NCBI GenBank assembly: GCA_019096065.1
Contig: JAGUCH010000008.1
Location: forward strand, 1,617,001 to 1,681,000
Length of the DNA stretch: 64,000 bases
From: Paracyclopina nana
Lineage: Eukaryota; Arthropoda; Copepoda; Cyclopoida; Cyclopettidae
Direction: 5' to 3'
Shown here: positions 35,225-44,900 of the stretch, piece after piece
Layout: each line of letters begins with the position of its first letter
Numbering within the stretch: the stretch's first letter is position 1
Program-made: the position numbers and the translations under genes
Notes under the pieces: model-generated
Databases searched by the model: none
What the model saw: only the letters and a program-made list of their open reading frames with translations
Told to the model about the DNA's origin: nothing

Positions 35225-35449
35225 TTAAAGAATTTGCAATAAGGCTGCTGTTCTTTTGTGAGATGTGGACTGGTTAGTATGATTCTCTGCTGAGGATCCA
35301 GATTGACTTGAATCCGACCTGTTGTTGTTGCTAGACTGGGCAAAATTGTGGCAAGTGCCTAATAGGCAATTGACACACATGATCAAAATCACACAAAAAG
35401 CCATGGCTATCAAGACTGTTAGAATTATGGTCATGCCTGTGGGCGCCAT
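35225..35449 (-). CDS. Small membrane protein, 74 residues, unrecognised
   Basis: A single minus-strand frame from ATG in strong context (CCAAGATGGCGCC). One hydrophobic segment (MTIILTVLIAMAFCVILIMC, residues about 5-24) is followed by VNCLLGTC and a Ser/Asn/Gln-rich hydrophilic tail. It could be a type III membrane micro-protein. It sits 150 bp upstream of the TBL1-like start on the same strand. No homologue comes to mind, and composition and context are the only support. Confidence 0.4.
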   Translation of the reverse strand: MAPTGMTIILTVLIAMAFCVILIMCVNCLLGTCHNFAQSSNNNRSDSSQSGSSAENHTNQSTSHKRTAALLQIL

Positions 35450-36911
35450 CTTGGAGACTGAAAATATGCTCCACAGATGTATACTACTAAAATATATAAA
35501 GCAAAGGTGTGTGGACTTTAAAGTGGAGCACAATGGGAATGATGGGGCAAAATAACAAATGTAATCAAGCCATTTGCTTGATGAATCTAATTAACATATT
35601 TTGCCCTAATATCATGCTTTTTATTTGCTCATTACGTGGCCTCACTGTGTGCTTGTACTCACAGAAAATTGAGGCCACTTTTGGCCTCAAAGCTTTGCTG
35701 TGATACAAGTGTGTGAAAGCAAATCTCCAGCTTCTGTACTTTCATAAGAAGATTTCTTTTGTTTAGTTTGCCTGCTATTTTAAAAGAGTTTTTAAAAGTG
35801 CTGTTGCTTATTTTCAGCTAAGCCAGTTTCTTTACAATCTATGGTGATCACGTGGTTTTGTTTACTTTTAAAAATATCAGCTGATCTCCATTTCCTATTC
35901 ATTTTGGTTTACTTTTAAAAACGTTAACATTTTTAACAGTTCAATAGTGGAATTTGTGGAAAATGGTTAACTTTAATCACTTTTATGCCAAATTGGATGA
36001 GCTTTTGAGAACGGCTTATTTTGGTAACTTAAAAATGCTTTCGTTTTTCTCAGTAAAAGAGCTATTTTTGCTTTCTGCATTATTTGCTTTGTAAACCACG
36101 TGGTTTTGTTTATTTTTGCTCTTTTCGCGAACTTTTTTAAAGAAAAGCACATTGCAGATTAAAACTTCAGGTCCGTCAAGTAATTTCGCATGTTGGCTGT
36201 CTCCTTTGCAAATTAACTTTCAGCATTTTTATGGTGGGGCCTTCAAGGCCATTTCATGGCCTTTAAGGCCACATTTTTATCATTGTGTAAAAAAGAAACA
36301 GCTTCCGGTATTTTTTGCAGCCATGACAGCCATTAAAAAAATACACAGTTACATTTTTGATGTAGAATATTTAGTATTTGCCAAATAAAAATGTGTGGCC
36401 TTGAGGGGCCGGCAAAAATGGCTGCATTTGGACTTCTTTTTGATCAACAAGGTCACACTACAGCAAAAAGTTGATGTCTCGGATTGCAGTTGCAAAATTG
36501 TGCTGTGTGCATTATTATTGCATTTCTTCATCATCAGCTGAAATAAGCGAGAGTTGTTATGCTATACTGTAGCAAATTGGTGTACATTTCTAGTATAACA
36601 CACAAAAAACACCTTTGTGGCACTTTAGCTCTTATTGCGTGTCAATAAATCCGTCTTCAGATTTCCCATTCAATATCTGCACTAGGATAGCTTCCAAAAA
36701 TTGTGGCCTTGACCTGAATTAAAGTTACACTGCTTTTTACCTATTTTTGGATCCAAAATGCCATGAAAATGCAAAAAATTGAGAATCTAGGCCAAGATTA
36801 TAAGCGATATAAAGTGACCGCATTTTTAGATGATTTTAGATGCTCGTCGTAGCCAATTTGGTTATTAATTCGAGCGGAGCGGAGTGAGCCGACGAATGTA
36901 TGGGAAACAGG

Positions 36912-36982
36912 ATTTGATTGGACTCGAACCCAGGGTATTTTGCACGAGAGTTGAGTGCGCTATGAATTGCGCCATTCACAAA
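36912..36982 (-). repeat. tRNA-derived SINE head or tRNA pseudogene
   Basis: On the minus strand an A-box-like TGGCGCAATTC (36974-36964) and a perfect B-box GGTTCGAGTCC (36930-36920) are spaced as in a tRNA gene. GCGC-AATTCATA-GCGC could form the D-arm. The anticodon and acceptor stems do not pair well, so it is not a working tRNA. Confidence 0.6.
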
Positions 36983-36991
36983 CAGGTTTAT

Positions 36992-37145
36992 AGCCCGGTT
37001 CCAACAAGGAAAATCAGCATAGTCAGGAGACGTAACTTGACTTTTTAGCATAGTCAGGTCACAGCTAGCTCGCGCGCTCAGCTCGACCTGACTTAAATGG
37101 TTTACAGTACTGCACTATGCTGATATCCCGTGTTGGAACCAGGCT
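36992..37145. mobile_element. Short MITE with about 38-bp terminal inverted repeats
   Basis: The left end reads AGCCCGGTTCCAACAAGG then ATCAGCATAGT. The right end, complemented, reads AGCCTGGTTCCAACACGG then ATCAGCATAGT. No open frame. The target-site duplication is unclear. It abuts the tRNA-like element. Confidence 0.7.
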
Positions 37146-38559
37146 TAAATATTGCAATAGAAAGTGCGCTGATTTTGCTTTCTCGCTCAAATGATCCAAG
37201 TCGATATGATTCTATTCTCCGACTTGGACACCTAACTAATCAACACCTATAACATGTGCAAAAATTGCCATTGTAGGCACAAAAAAGAAATACGAAAAAC
37301 GTTGCTTTTGCCCACGTGGCCTAGCCAGTTTCCGAGTAAAATCATGACTCCATGAAAAATCTTTTTGCATTTGGCAACCTGTTTTCCCAGAAAATAAGCA
37401 GTTTTGCCTGCAATTATATAAAAGCAAAAGCATGAATATGTCTTGGCAATTAAAAAAGTTTGCTTAATTCAGTTTTCGCATGTCTACCTCCCATTTTTGC
37501 GCTCGGTTATCACTTTAATGTGGGATAGTGCCATAATCACAACAATAAAGGCCATTCAAGGTTGCTACGGTTGGTGGGGTGCACAGGCCTTAAAAATTGG
37601 CGTGTGGCAAAACATCTCAATAAGAATTTCTCATGACCACAGCCATTAGTCATCATGGAAAAAGCAGAACTTTTGAGCCTTCACGACACGAAAATGAAGG
37701 CTATAAAGGCCAAAAAGGCCGATTTTTCCGGCTTGTCATTGCTGCCTTGCAGTAATCAATTTTTTTCTTTCCATGAGTTTGCATAAGCTTGATTTTGAAG
37801 CAGTGAGAGCTAGGTGTCCAAAGCAGAGGGTATTTTTAATAGCCGTGGATTAATCGAGCGAAGCCGAGCTTAATTCATACTTAGTGGAAATGACACAATT
37901 CCTTAATCGTTATTACTTGTATTATTATTATTATCAAATACTGATGCACAAAATACACTTAAAAAGTCGTTGGGTCTTCCTGGTCGGGCTCCGCTCCGCT
38001 CGAAATCATTGTTATGAGGGTTATGCTGGTTTTATACCAAGTGTGCATTGCACAGTAGTGGTGAAGAGGCAACAAAAGTTGGTGGGACATGCGACTGTTA
38101 TGCACCAACCACGAAAATTATCCTCCTCTCTTTTGCTGGTCATGAAGTTACTCTCTCTTGTTGTATAAAGTAGCATAAAGCTCGGACTTGGGCTGAGCAA
38201 AAAGCTTGCAAAAATGTCCCACAATTATAATTAAGTACCACAATTCTACTAGCACAGCAGGAAATTGAGGAATACCATATATGGTATATGAGTAGTGAAC
38301 CATGATAAATATACCACAGCACGCATATGTCACCCTAGGTTTACCATGAGTACACACTACATTAGCTATTAGGTATACTTTTGGTAAATTGCAAATTTCC
38401 TTGAATTTTGGTAATTTGATTAAAAATCACCTTAATGTACTAAGGCATTTTTATGGTAAATCTTATAAAGATTCTAGAAATTGTCTTTGGTTTCAAGATT
38501 AAAGCTACATTCTAAAGATCGATTTTAAAGTAACTTTGAATTACATAAAAAGGTTATCT

Positions 38560-38760
38560 ATATAATATTTTACTGGTAAATTGAAGGTACACTATGGAAC
38601 TCTTAGATACACTTAGCTACACTTTGGTATAGTACTTTGGTATACTTTGGTACACTTTGGTACACTTTGGTACTCTTTGGTACACCTAGGTACACTTTGG
38701 TACACCTAGGTACACTTTGGTACACCTTGGTACACTTAGGTACATCTTGGTACATCCGGC
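38560..38760. repeat. 10-bp satellite (GGTACACTTT) upstream of the LINE-derived gene
   Basis: About 15 copies of TACACTTTGG, with CCTAGG and CTTAGG variants, end roughly 160 bp before the start codon of the next gene. Confidence 0.9.
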
Positions 38761-38918
38761 TACGTTAAAGGTATTATGTAGCTTTTCCGAGCCCAAGTGT
38801 AACCAAGTCTGTCGTGGCTTACCTGAAATGTCGTGAAAAAGGCCGGCCTTTGCTCAGTGGCTGTGGTAGCAAGGTGTGCAAGCCATAATGGTGAATAAAT
38901 AAAAGCGTGCTTTTTTGC

Positions 38919-41516
38919 ATGCATGTCTGCCACTGTGTCACCAAAGGTCTTGGAGTGAAGAAGAGAGTCAATGAAGAAGAAGACCACTATTTTCGTGACG
39001 TTTGCTATTTGGCAACTTTCTCTGGAACCAGATCCACTTTTCTGGCTACCTTTGGCCTACTTTGTGCACTGAAAATGCCACCACATGTCTCTCGCCTGCT
39101 AGAAATGTCCAACGACATAGAGAAGAATCCTGGACCTCCAAAAGTGGTCAAGAATGGACTGCTCTCCTCCAAGATGGCGCCCAATACAGTTAAAATCCCA
39201 GCAGTGAGCAATGGGGATCTTCCTGTGGAGATACTCACCTTCGAGGATCTCAAGCAGGTTGTGGAGAAGCAGAATGAGCTCATCAAGGCTCAGAAGCTCG
39301 AGTTGGAAGTGCTGAGGAAGCAGATGGAGAAGAATGTCCACCTAACGCAGGATTTTCAGTCCGAGCTCAGCGAGATCCGGAAGAACTGGCAAAACTTGAG
39401 TGACAACAAGACAGTTGTGAACAGCAGTAATCCTTCTGCAAACAAAAGTGGGGCAGCGATTGAGGATGTCGTGCTGAGACTCGATGCCTTGTCATCAGCT
39501 TACACTGATATCCAGGATCGGCTGTACGAGCTGGACAAGAGCTGGAAGAACAACCTTATGATCTATGGAGTACCATGCTGTGATGGAGAAGAAGATGATC
39601 CAATAATCACCGAAGAAAAAGTAAGTTTCTTTGTTGACACTTCCGTTTCCCTTGTGTTTTCTTTGTTTACATTTCCGTTTCCACCCACGTGGTTTTGTTT
39701 ACATTTCCATTTCCGCCCATGAGCATTTCCGTTTTCCCCAACGTGGCTCTGTTTACAACAACATAAGCACCCACGTGGCTTTGTTTACATTTCCATTTCC
39801 GCCCATGTGCATTTCCGTTTTCCCCAACGTGGCTCTGTTTTACAACTACAAATGCACCCAAATGTCTTTGTTGATTTTATCGATTCCTCGTGATTTGCAA
39901 TGTTTTAATTGATGTTTTTTCATAGGTGAAAGAAGTTTTGCACAAGAAGTTACACATTTCGCGAGAAATCATGATGAACAGAGTGAGCAGGCTCAATTAT
40001 GGCCCGGATTTCCGGGGCCACAAACCGATCCAGGTTTGCCTGGTCAACTACAGAGACAAGGAGGAAATCCTGCGAAAGGCCAGGCTTCTCAAAGGCTCCA
40101 ACATTTACATCTCCGAGGACTTTTCGCGCAAAGTCCGGGAGCATCGCAATGAGCTGATTAAGTTCATGAAAGAGGTGAAGAATCGAGATCCAGGACGTAG
40201 GATGACTCTGAGATACGACAAGTTGTACATTGGCAATGATGTCTTCTTCTTCAATGATCGATCTGGAAGAGTGGAACGACTCCATACACCTTTGGAAGTT
40301 GGATCGAGCAACTTTAGTAATCTCATGGGAGACAACAGCAGTGTAAGTGACTACTCCTTTGTTGACACTTCCGTTTCCGACCACGTGGTCTTTGTTCACA
40401 GTTCCATGATTCGACATGGCTTCGCAGACCCAGATCCCGAATGGGACCAGGAATGTCATCCGGATCAAGATGTCCCACGCCCTTGTCAAGGCAAAATTCC
40501 ATGTCAATGGAGGATTTCACCACATCAATGTCATCATCGACAAACTCAAGAGTATCCGGAAGTGCTCGATTTCCTCGGTCAGGTCATGGATCCCCTCGAA
40601 AATCCGCATCCAACGATTCCCTCCATAATCATCATTACAATGACAGTGATCATCACCAATCAACAAGGCAGAATTCTGCATCCAATCCACACAATCATTA
40701 CCCAAATTACCCGGTTGAAAGTTACTACAATTCAGAACCGGTTAGGAGCAATCCGGGGTCTCCTTCCAAGCGAGTGGCATTCAAGGGAGTGGGCAATCAT
40801 TACATCAACCATCCCATAGCTCCATACCAGCCTTATGAAGTGGCCAATGGCTCCAACAGGATGGACACTCCACATTTCATGAACAATGAGGATCTTTTGG
40901 CCATTGAGGCAGACAGCCATCACCAGCCAAGGTACATACTTCTGGCTCATGACTTTGTTTACGCTTCCGTTTCTGGCCACGTGGCTTTGTTTACATTGCT
41001 TACACTTTCAGAAACAGCTACCCTGCCTTGACAATGAACTCCAATAATGTGGTTCCGTACAAGCCCATGGATCGATCCATCATCCCCACTTCCAAGGTTC
41101 TGGTCAGCCCAAACAACCACATGGCCAACAACTTCCCTCCCTTGGACTATGTGCAGCAAGCCTTGATGGCCAGATCATCAGATGACAAGTACTTGAATGA
41201 GCCCAACCCAGTGAGAAAGTCCTCAGCTTTGCCTGCCATAATGCCACCCAACCATGGAGCCATTCAGCCCTACCAAAATGGCTATCAAAATGATACCAGT
41301 GACAATGAAGAGCAAGATGAGAAATTAGAGCTGGAATACCAAGGCCAAGAGCTGGTCAAGGCCAAAATGGCTGCCATTGAAGACAAAACTACCAACCCAC
41401 CACCACCCACTCCTGTTCCAACCACGACCACAACATCAACCACCACTAGCAATGGAGTGATAAAAGTGGCCATGGTGGCAGACATTTCCATGTCAAACTT
41501 CCATCAATGCAAATAA
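38919..41516 (+). CDS. LINE ORF1p-like protein gene with 2A-like motif and introns (candidate domesticated retrotransposon gene)
   Basis: Four exons: 38919-39620, 39926-40342, 40402-40931 and 41012-41516, in phase, give 717 residues. Near the N-terminus a hydrophobic patch (FLATFGLLCALK) is followed by DIEKNPGP (residues 66-73), the 2A-like ribosome-skipping signature found in several non-LTR retrotransposons. Then come a coiled coil (about 105-150), an RRM-like segment (KNNLMIYGVP) and a basic C-terminal domain (RKARLLKGSNIYISEDFS, ending LYIGNDVFFFNDRSGRVERL). That is the L1 ORF1p order. Exons 3-4 add a Ser/His/Asn-rich tail of about 340 residues unlike ORF1p, with polyPro/polyThr near the end. 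No reverse transcriptase or endonuclease lies nearby. Introns plus an intact frame suggest a host gene. All three introns share one repeat family. AATAAA at 41929. Confidence 0.75.
39114..39137 (+). other. 2A-like ribosome-skipping motif (DIEKNPGP)
   Basis: Eight codons match the D-V/I-E-x-N-P-G-P consensus exactly. The preceding residues are SRLLEMSN, so the usual Gly before Asp is Asn here. Skipping would occur between Gly72 and Pro73, releasing a 72-residue leader. Confidence 0.75.
39621..39925 (+). repeat. Intron 1 of the LINE-derived gene: tandem TTTGTTTAC/TTTCCGTTT/CCACGTGG units
   Basis: The intron holds two larger units, each containing CCACGTGG(C/T)TTTGTTTAC (39685, 39771), ATTTCCATTTCCGCCCATG and CAACGTGGCTCTGTTTTAC-type half units (39739, 39825). 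Before them is CTTTGTTGACACTTCCGTTT. Introns 2 and 3 carry the same blocks. Confidence 0.9.
40343..40401 (+). repeat. Intron 2 of the LINE-derived gene (59 bp), same repeat family
   Basis: Almost the whole intron is GTAAGT plus CTTTGTTGACACTTCCGTTT, then CCGACCACGTGG and TCTTTGTTCACAG. The acceptor itself (TTTGTTCACAG) falls on the repeat's TTTGTTTAC word. Confidence 0.85.
40932..41011 (+). repeat. Intron 3 of the LINE-derived gene (80 bp), same repeat family
   Basis: It contains GACTTTGTTTACGCTTCCGT, TTCTGG and CCACGTGGCTTTGTTTAC (40977-40994), with a normal GT...TTTCAG frame. Confidence 0.85.
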
Positions 41517-41971
41517 TACTACTACTTATGTTTTACTACTTTGTCAATGGCTATACATAGTGTAAACTATATTATTGTGCACTTTTAAAGAAAGGAAAAT
41601 GTCCATTTTGGATCCAGCAGAAGATATTGAGGCGCCACTGAATGAAAGGTGTCTAGACTGCATGGCGCCACCACAAATCTTCTGAGTCTAGACAAAATCT
41701 GCTTTATATTTTCAGAGTTTGATAGCACATCTAATCAAGGAGGAGACAAAAATTGCATGATATTCCAGTATGTATAGTTCAGCACAAGCTTTTAACCTGT
41801 TTATTACCAAAAAAACCATAATTGGGCATTTGCACTCAAAACACTGTTATCAAGAATTGTTAATTTTCCCTTTTTGTGAGCTAACTCCAAATTTATTCTA
41901 TTACTACTACAACTACAATTGATGATGAAATAAACTATTGACAGCAACAAAGAAAAAGAATCTTTTTGTCC
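41517..41971. other. Overlapping convergent 3' ends of the LINE-derived and SLC25 genes
   Basis: The plus-strand AATAAA is at 41929-41934 and the minus-strand AATAAA (TTTATT) at 41892-41897, so the two transcripts should overlap. A hairpin with perfect 10-bp arms, TGTCTAGACT (41650-41659) and AGTCTAGACA (41685-41694), lies here, with GGCGCCA/TGGCGCC arms partly interleaved. Confidence 0.6.
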
Positions 41972-44900
41972 TCAGTCTTCAGAATAGAAATTCCTACAAC
42001 CAGCCAAGCAATACTCATATCTGAAAGGTAAAATAAATGTTATGTACTGACATGACAAGGCTAAATATTGCTGGTCTCAAGGACCAAAGGCCGTTCAAGG
42101 CTGCAGACAAGGTCATATTTGACAAGCATTTTCATTAAACATTACTAAATATAAGCATAAAAGTCACGCACAATGAATAATATCTGTCTTATGTAACTAA
42201 ACAACGAACAATAATAAGGAAAAAGGCTGAAATATTGGCTTATTTTCAGATTGTTAGCAAAGTTTCGCAAGAACAATGCCTATCATCCTCATTTAAAATT
42301 CAAGTTTACTTTGAATTGCTTCATGCCACGTGGTTGCGCCGGAAATGTAAACAAAACTTCGCGGAAAAAACGAGCAGCAACCGGAAACGTCAACAAAGGC
42401 GGCTCAAAAGCAGGAATGAGCCCTTTTTGCCATAAATAAAAGTTGACATGCAAGAAACTATTAAAGCAAATATACCCTAAGAATGTCGCTCCATTGAGAG
42501 GGAAAGCTCTGAGAGACATGACAACCAAGCCACGACCAAAAATGCGAATTCCACCTTCTTTGTAGCACTTTTGGAATGTATCAATCATCCCATGGTATTT
42601 GGGATTGACTGGATCATCAGCCTGAATCCTAGATTTCACCACATCCAAATAAATAATGACAGCCCAGGAGATCACACCTGAAATGACAAATAATAGTAAT
42701 AGTAAAAAAAATGATGGTAAGGTGCAGGTGCACACCTGTCATGCCTCCAGCAAAGAAATTACAAGCAAAGGAGTCTTGGCCACACTGAGCAAGAAAGTTG
42801 TGGTACAGGACCATGTAAACTCCAAAAGAGTGAATGTCCCTGTAAATTAGGTTTATTAGTGAATTAATATTTTTTTTGCTGAGTCATCATTTGCTGGAGG
42901 AGACTATGACAGGAGGAACACTTGTCAGTTCAGAGTACCTGCCAGTCCTCCAGCCATCAAAATGGATTTGGCGTCCTTCTTTTCCCTAATCAGGTTGTGG
43001 TACAACAAGACGTAAACAACAGAGGCTTTCATGTCCCTGCATTAGAAAGCCATGTCATTCCTGCATTATTAGCTTTCAATAAAGCATATCTTACTGATCA
43101 CATTCGGCTGAGACTGAGAATCTTCTCAGACCCTACAGAGACTGAAATCTTCTCAAATACAACTGAGATTTTGATGAGACTAATACTTTTCTGCAACTGA
43201 GACTCTTCAGAGTCTATGACTCTACCGTTACTGATACTCAACCGAGACTGAGACTCAGCCGAGACTGAGACTCAGCCGAGACTGAGACTCAGCCGAGACT
43301 GAGACTCAGCCGAGACTGAGACTCAGCCGAGACTGAGACTCAACTGAGACTGAAACTCAACTGAGACTGAAACTCAACTGAGACTGAGACTCAACTGAGA
43401 CTGAGACTCAACTGAGACTGAGACTCAACTGAGACTGAGACTCAACTGAGACTGAGACTAAGACTCAACTGAGACTAAGACTCAACTGAGACTGAGACTA
43501 AGACTCAACTGAGACTGAGACTAAGACTCAACTGAGACTGAGACTCAACTGAGACTGAGACTCAACTGAGACTGAGACTCAACTGAGACTGAGACTCAAC
43601 TGAGACTGAGACTCAACTGAGACTGAGACTCAACTGAGACAGAGACTCAACTGAGACTGAGACTCAACTGAGACTGAGACTCAACTGAGACTGAGACTCA
43701 ACTGAGACTGAGACTCAACTGAGACTGAGACTCAACTGAGACTTAGCCTTAACTGAGACTGAGACTCAACTGAGACTGAGATTCAACTGAGACTGAGACT
43801 CAACTGAGACTGAGACTCAACTGAGACTGAGACTCAACTGAGACTGAGACTCAACTGAGACTAAGAATCAACTGAGACTGAGACTCAACTCTGACTAAGA
43901 CTCAACTGAGACTCAACTGAGGCTCATCTGTGACTGAGACTCAAATGATGCTGGGACTCAACGGAAACTTACAGAGACTTTAAAAATAGCCTGAAAATTC
44001 ATAACTGATAATTCGCAGAGCCTGGCTGAAAATCTATTTTAGTGCTGCAATTAGTGTTGAGGTTATGAAGGAAAAACACGCATAAACATAATTGGAATTA
44101 AGGGATTAATCTGTGCTCGGCAAACAAAATCAGATTATGCGGTTGCATGCTACTACAATCACAAATACCTGCAATGCCACCAACCCACACAGTTTGAAAA
44201 AGCGATGGCAATTCCCCATGCTTTTTGCTTAGAAGTGAGTCAAAGATCCACTCATAGGCAATTATATAGACGCCGTATGATGGTACATCTCTTTAAGAAA
44301 AGCGAACTAAAATTTTGTTGAATTGTATTTGAAAGTTATACAATGCAAAAAGTTGTGAAATAACCGCTCTTAATTAAAATTATTTGGGTTCAAAAGAGCT
44401 TAACAAAATAGTGTTCAAATGAGTGAAATACATTTTAAATGAGTGAAAAGGATTTCAAATTAGTGAACTAGATTTCAAATGAGTGAAAGATTATTCAAAT
44501 GTGTGAAATATTATTCAAATGTGTGAAATAGATTTCAAATGAGTGAAATATTATTCAAATGTGTGAAATAGATTTCCAATGAGTGAAACAATTTTCAAAT
44601 GTGTGAAATATCATTCAAATCAGTGAAATATAGATTTCTAATAAGTGAAATAGATTTCCAATGAGTGAAGCAGCAAATGTGGCTTAAACTTTAATTGTGG
44701 AATAGAGTTATATACCTGAATGCCATTGGTACAAGTCCTTTGTACCATCCTTTGACTCCATGTTGTCTATAAATGCTTCGTAAACAGTCATAAGGTCCCT
44801 TGTAATGCGTTTTGTCAGTGGCTTGGCCTACAAAATATCAAAATTAGATGCTTTTACAATCATAATCAAAGTTTCTTTCTTTTTGCACTTCTACTATTAT

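Larger units (their letters stand above)
35450..38918. other. 3.5-kb intergenic region with small mobile-element relics
   Basis: No gene is supported. It holds CACGTGG-TTTTGTTTA motifs at 35848 and 36096, a tRNA-like SINE head (36912-36982), a MITE (36992-37145) and a 10-bp satellite (38560-38760). The short words CTCCGCTCG/CGAGCGGAG recur at 36873 and 37989, probably from fragments of a dispersed element. Confidence 0.5.

Noticed and set aside
36912..36982. Functional tRNA gene
   Set aside because: Boxes A and B fit, but anticodon, T and acceptor stems do not pair.
40416..40628. Alternative exon frame entered from acceptor TTCGCAG at 40427
   Set aside because: It stops at 40628, while acceptor CACAG at 40401 keeps a long open frame to 41516.
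39926..40819. Continuous frame running through 40343-40819
   Set aside because: After 40342 it reads through a GT-AG intron and then the wrong frame; the spliced frame gives the Ser/His-rich tail that continues in exon 4.
43200..43930. CRISPR-like array
   Set aside because: Units are contiguous without unique spacers, in a eukaryotic intron.
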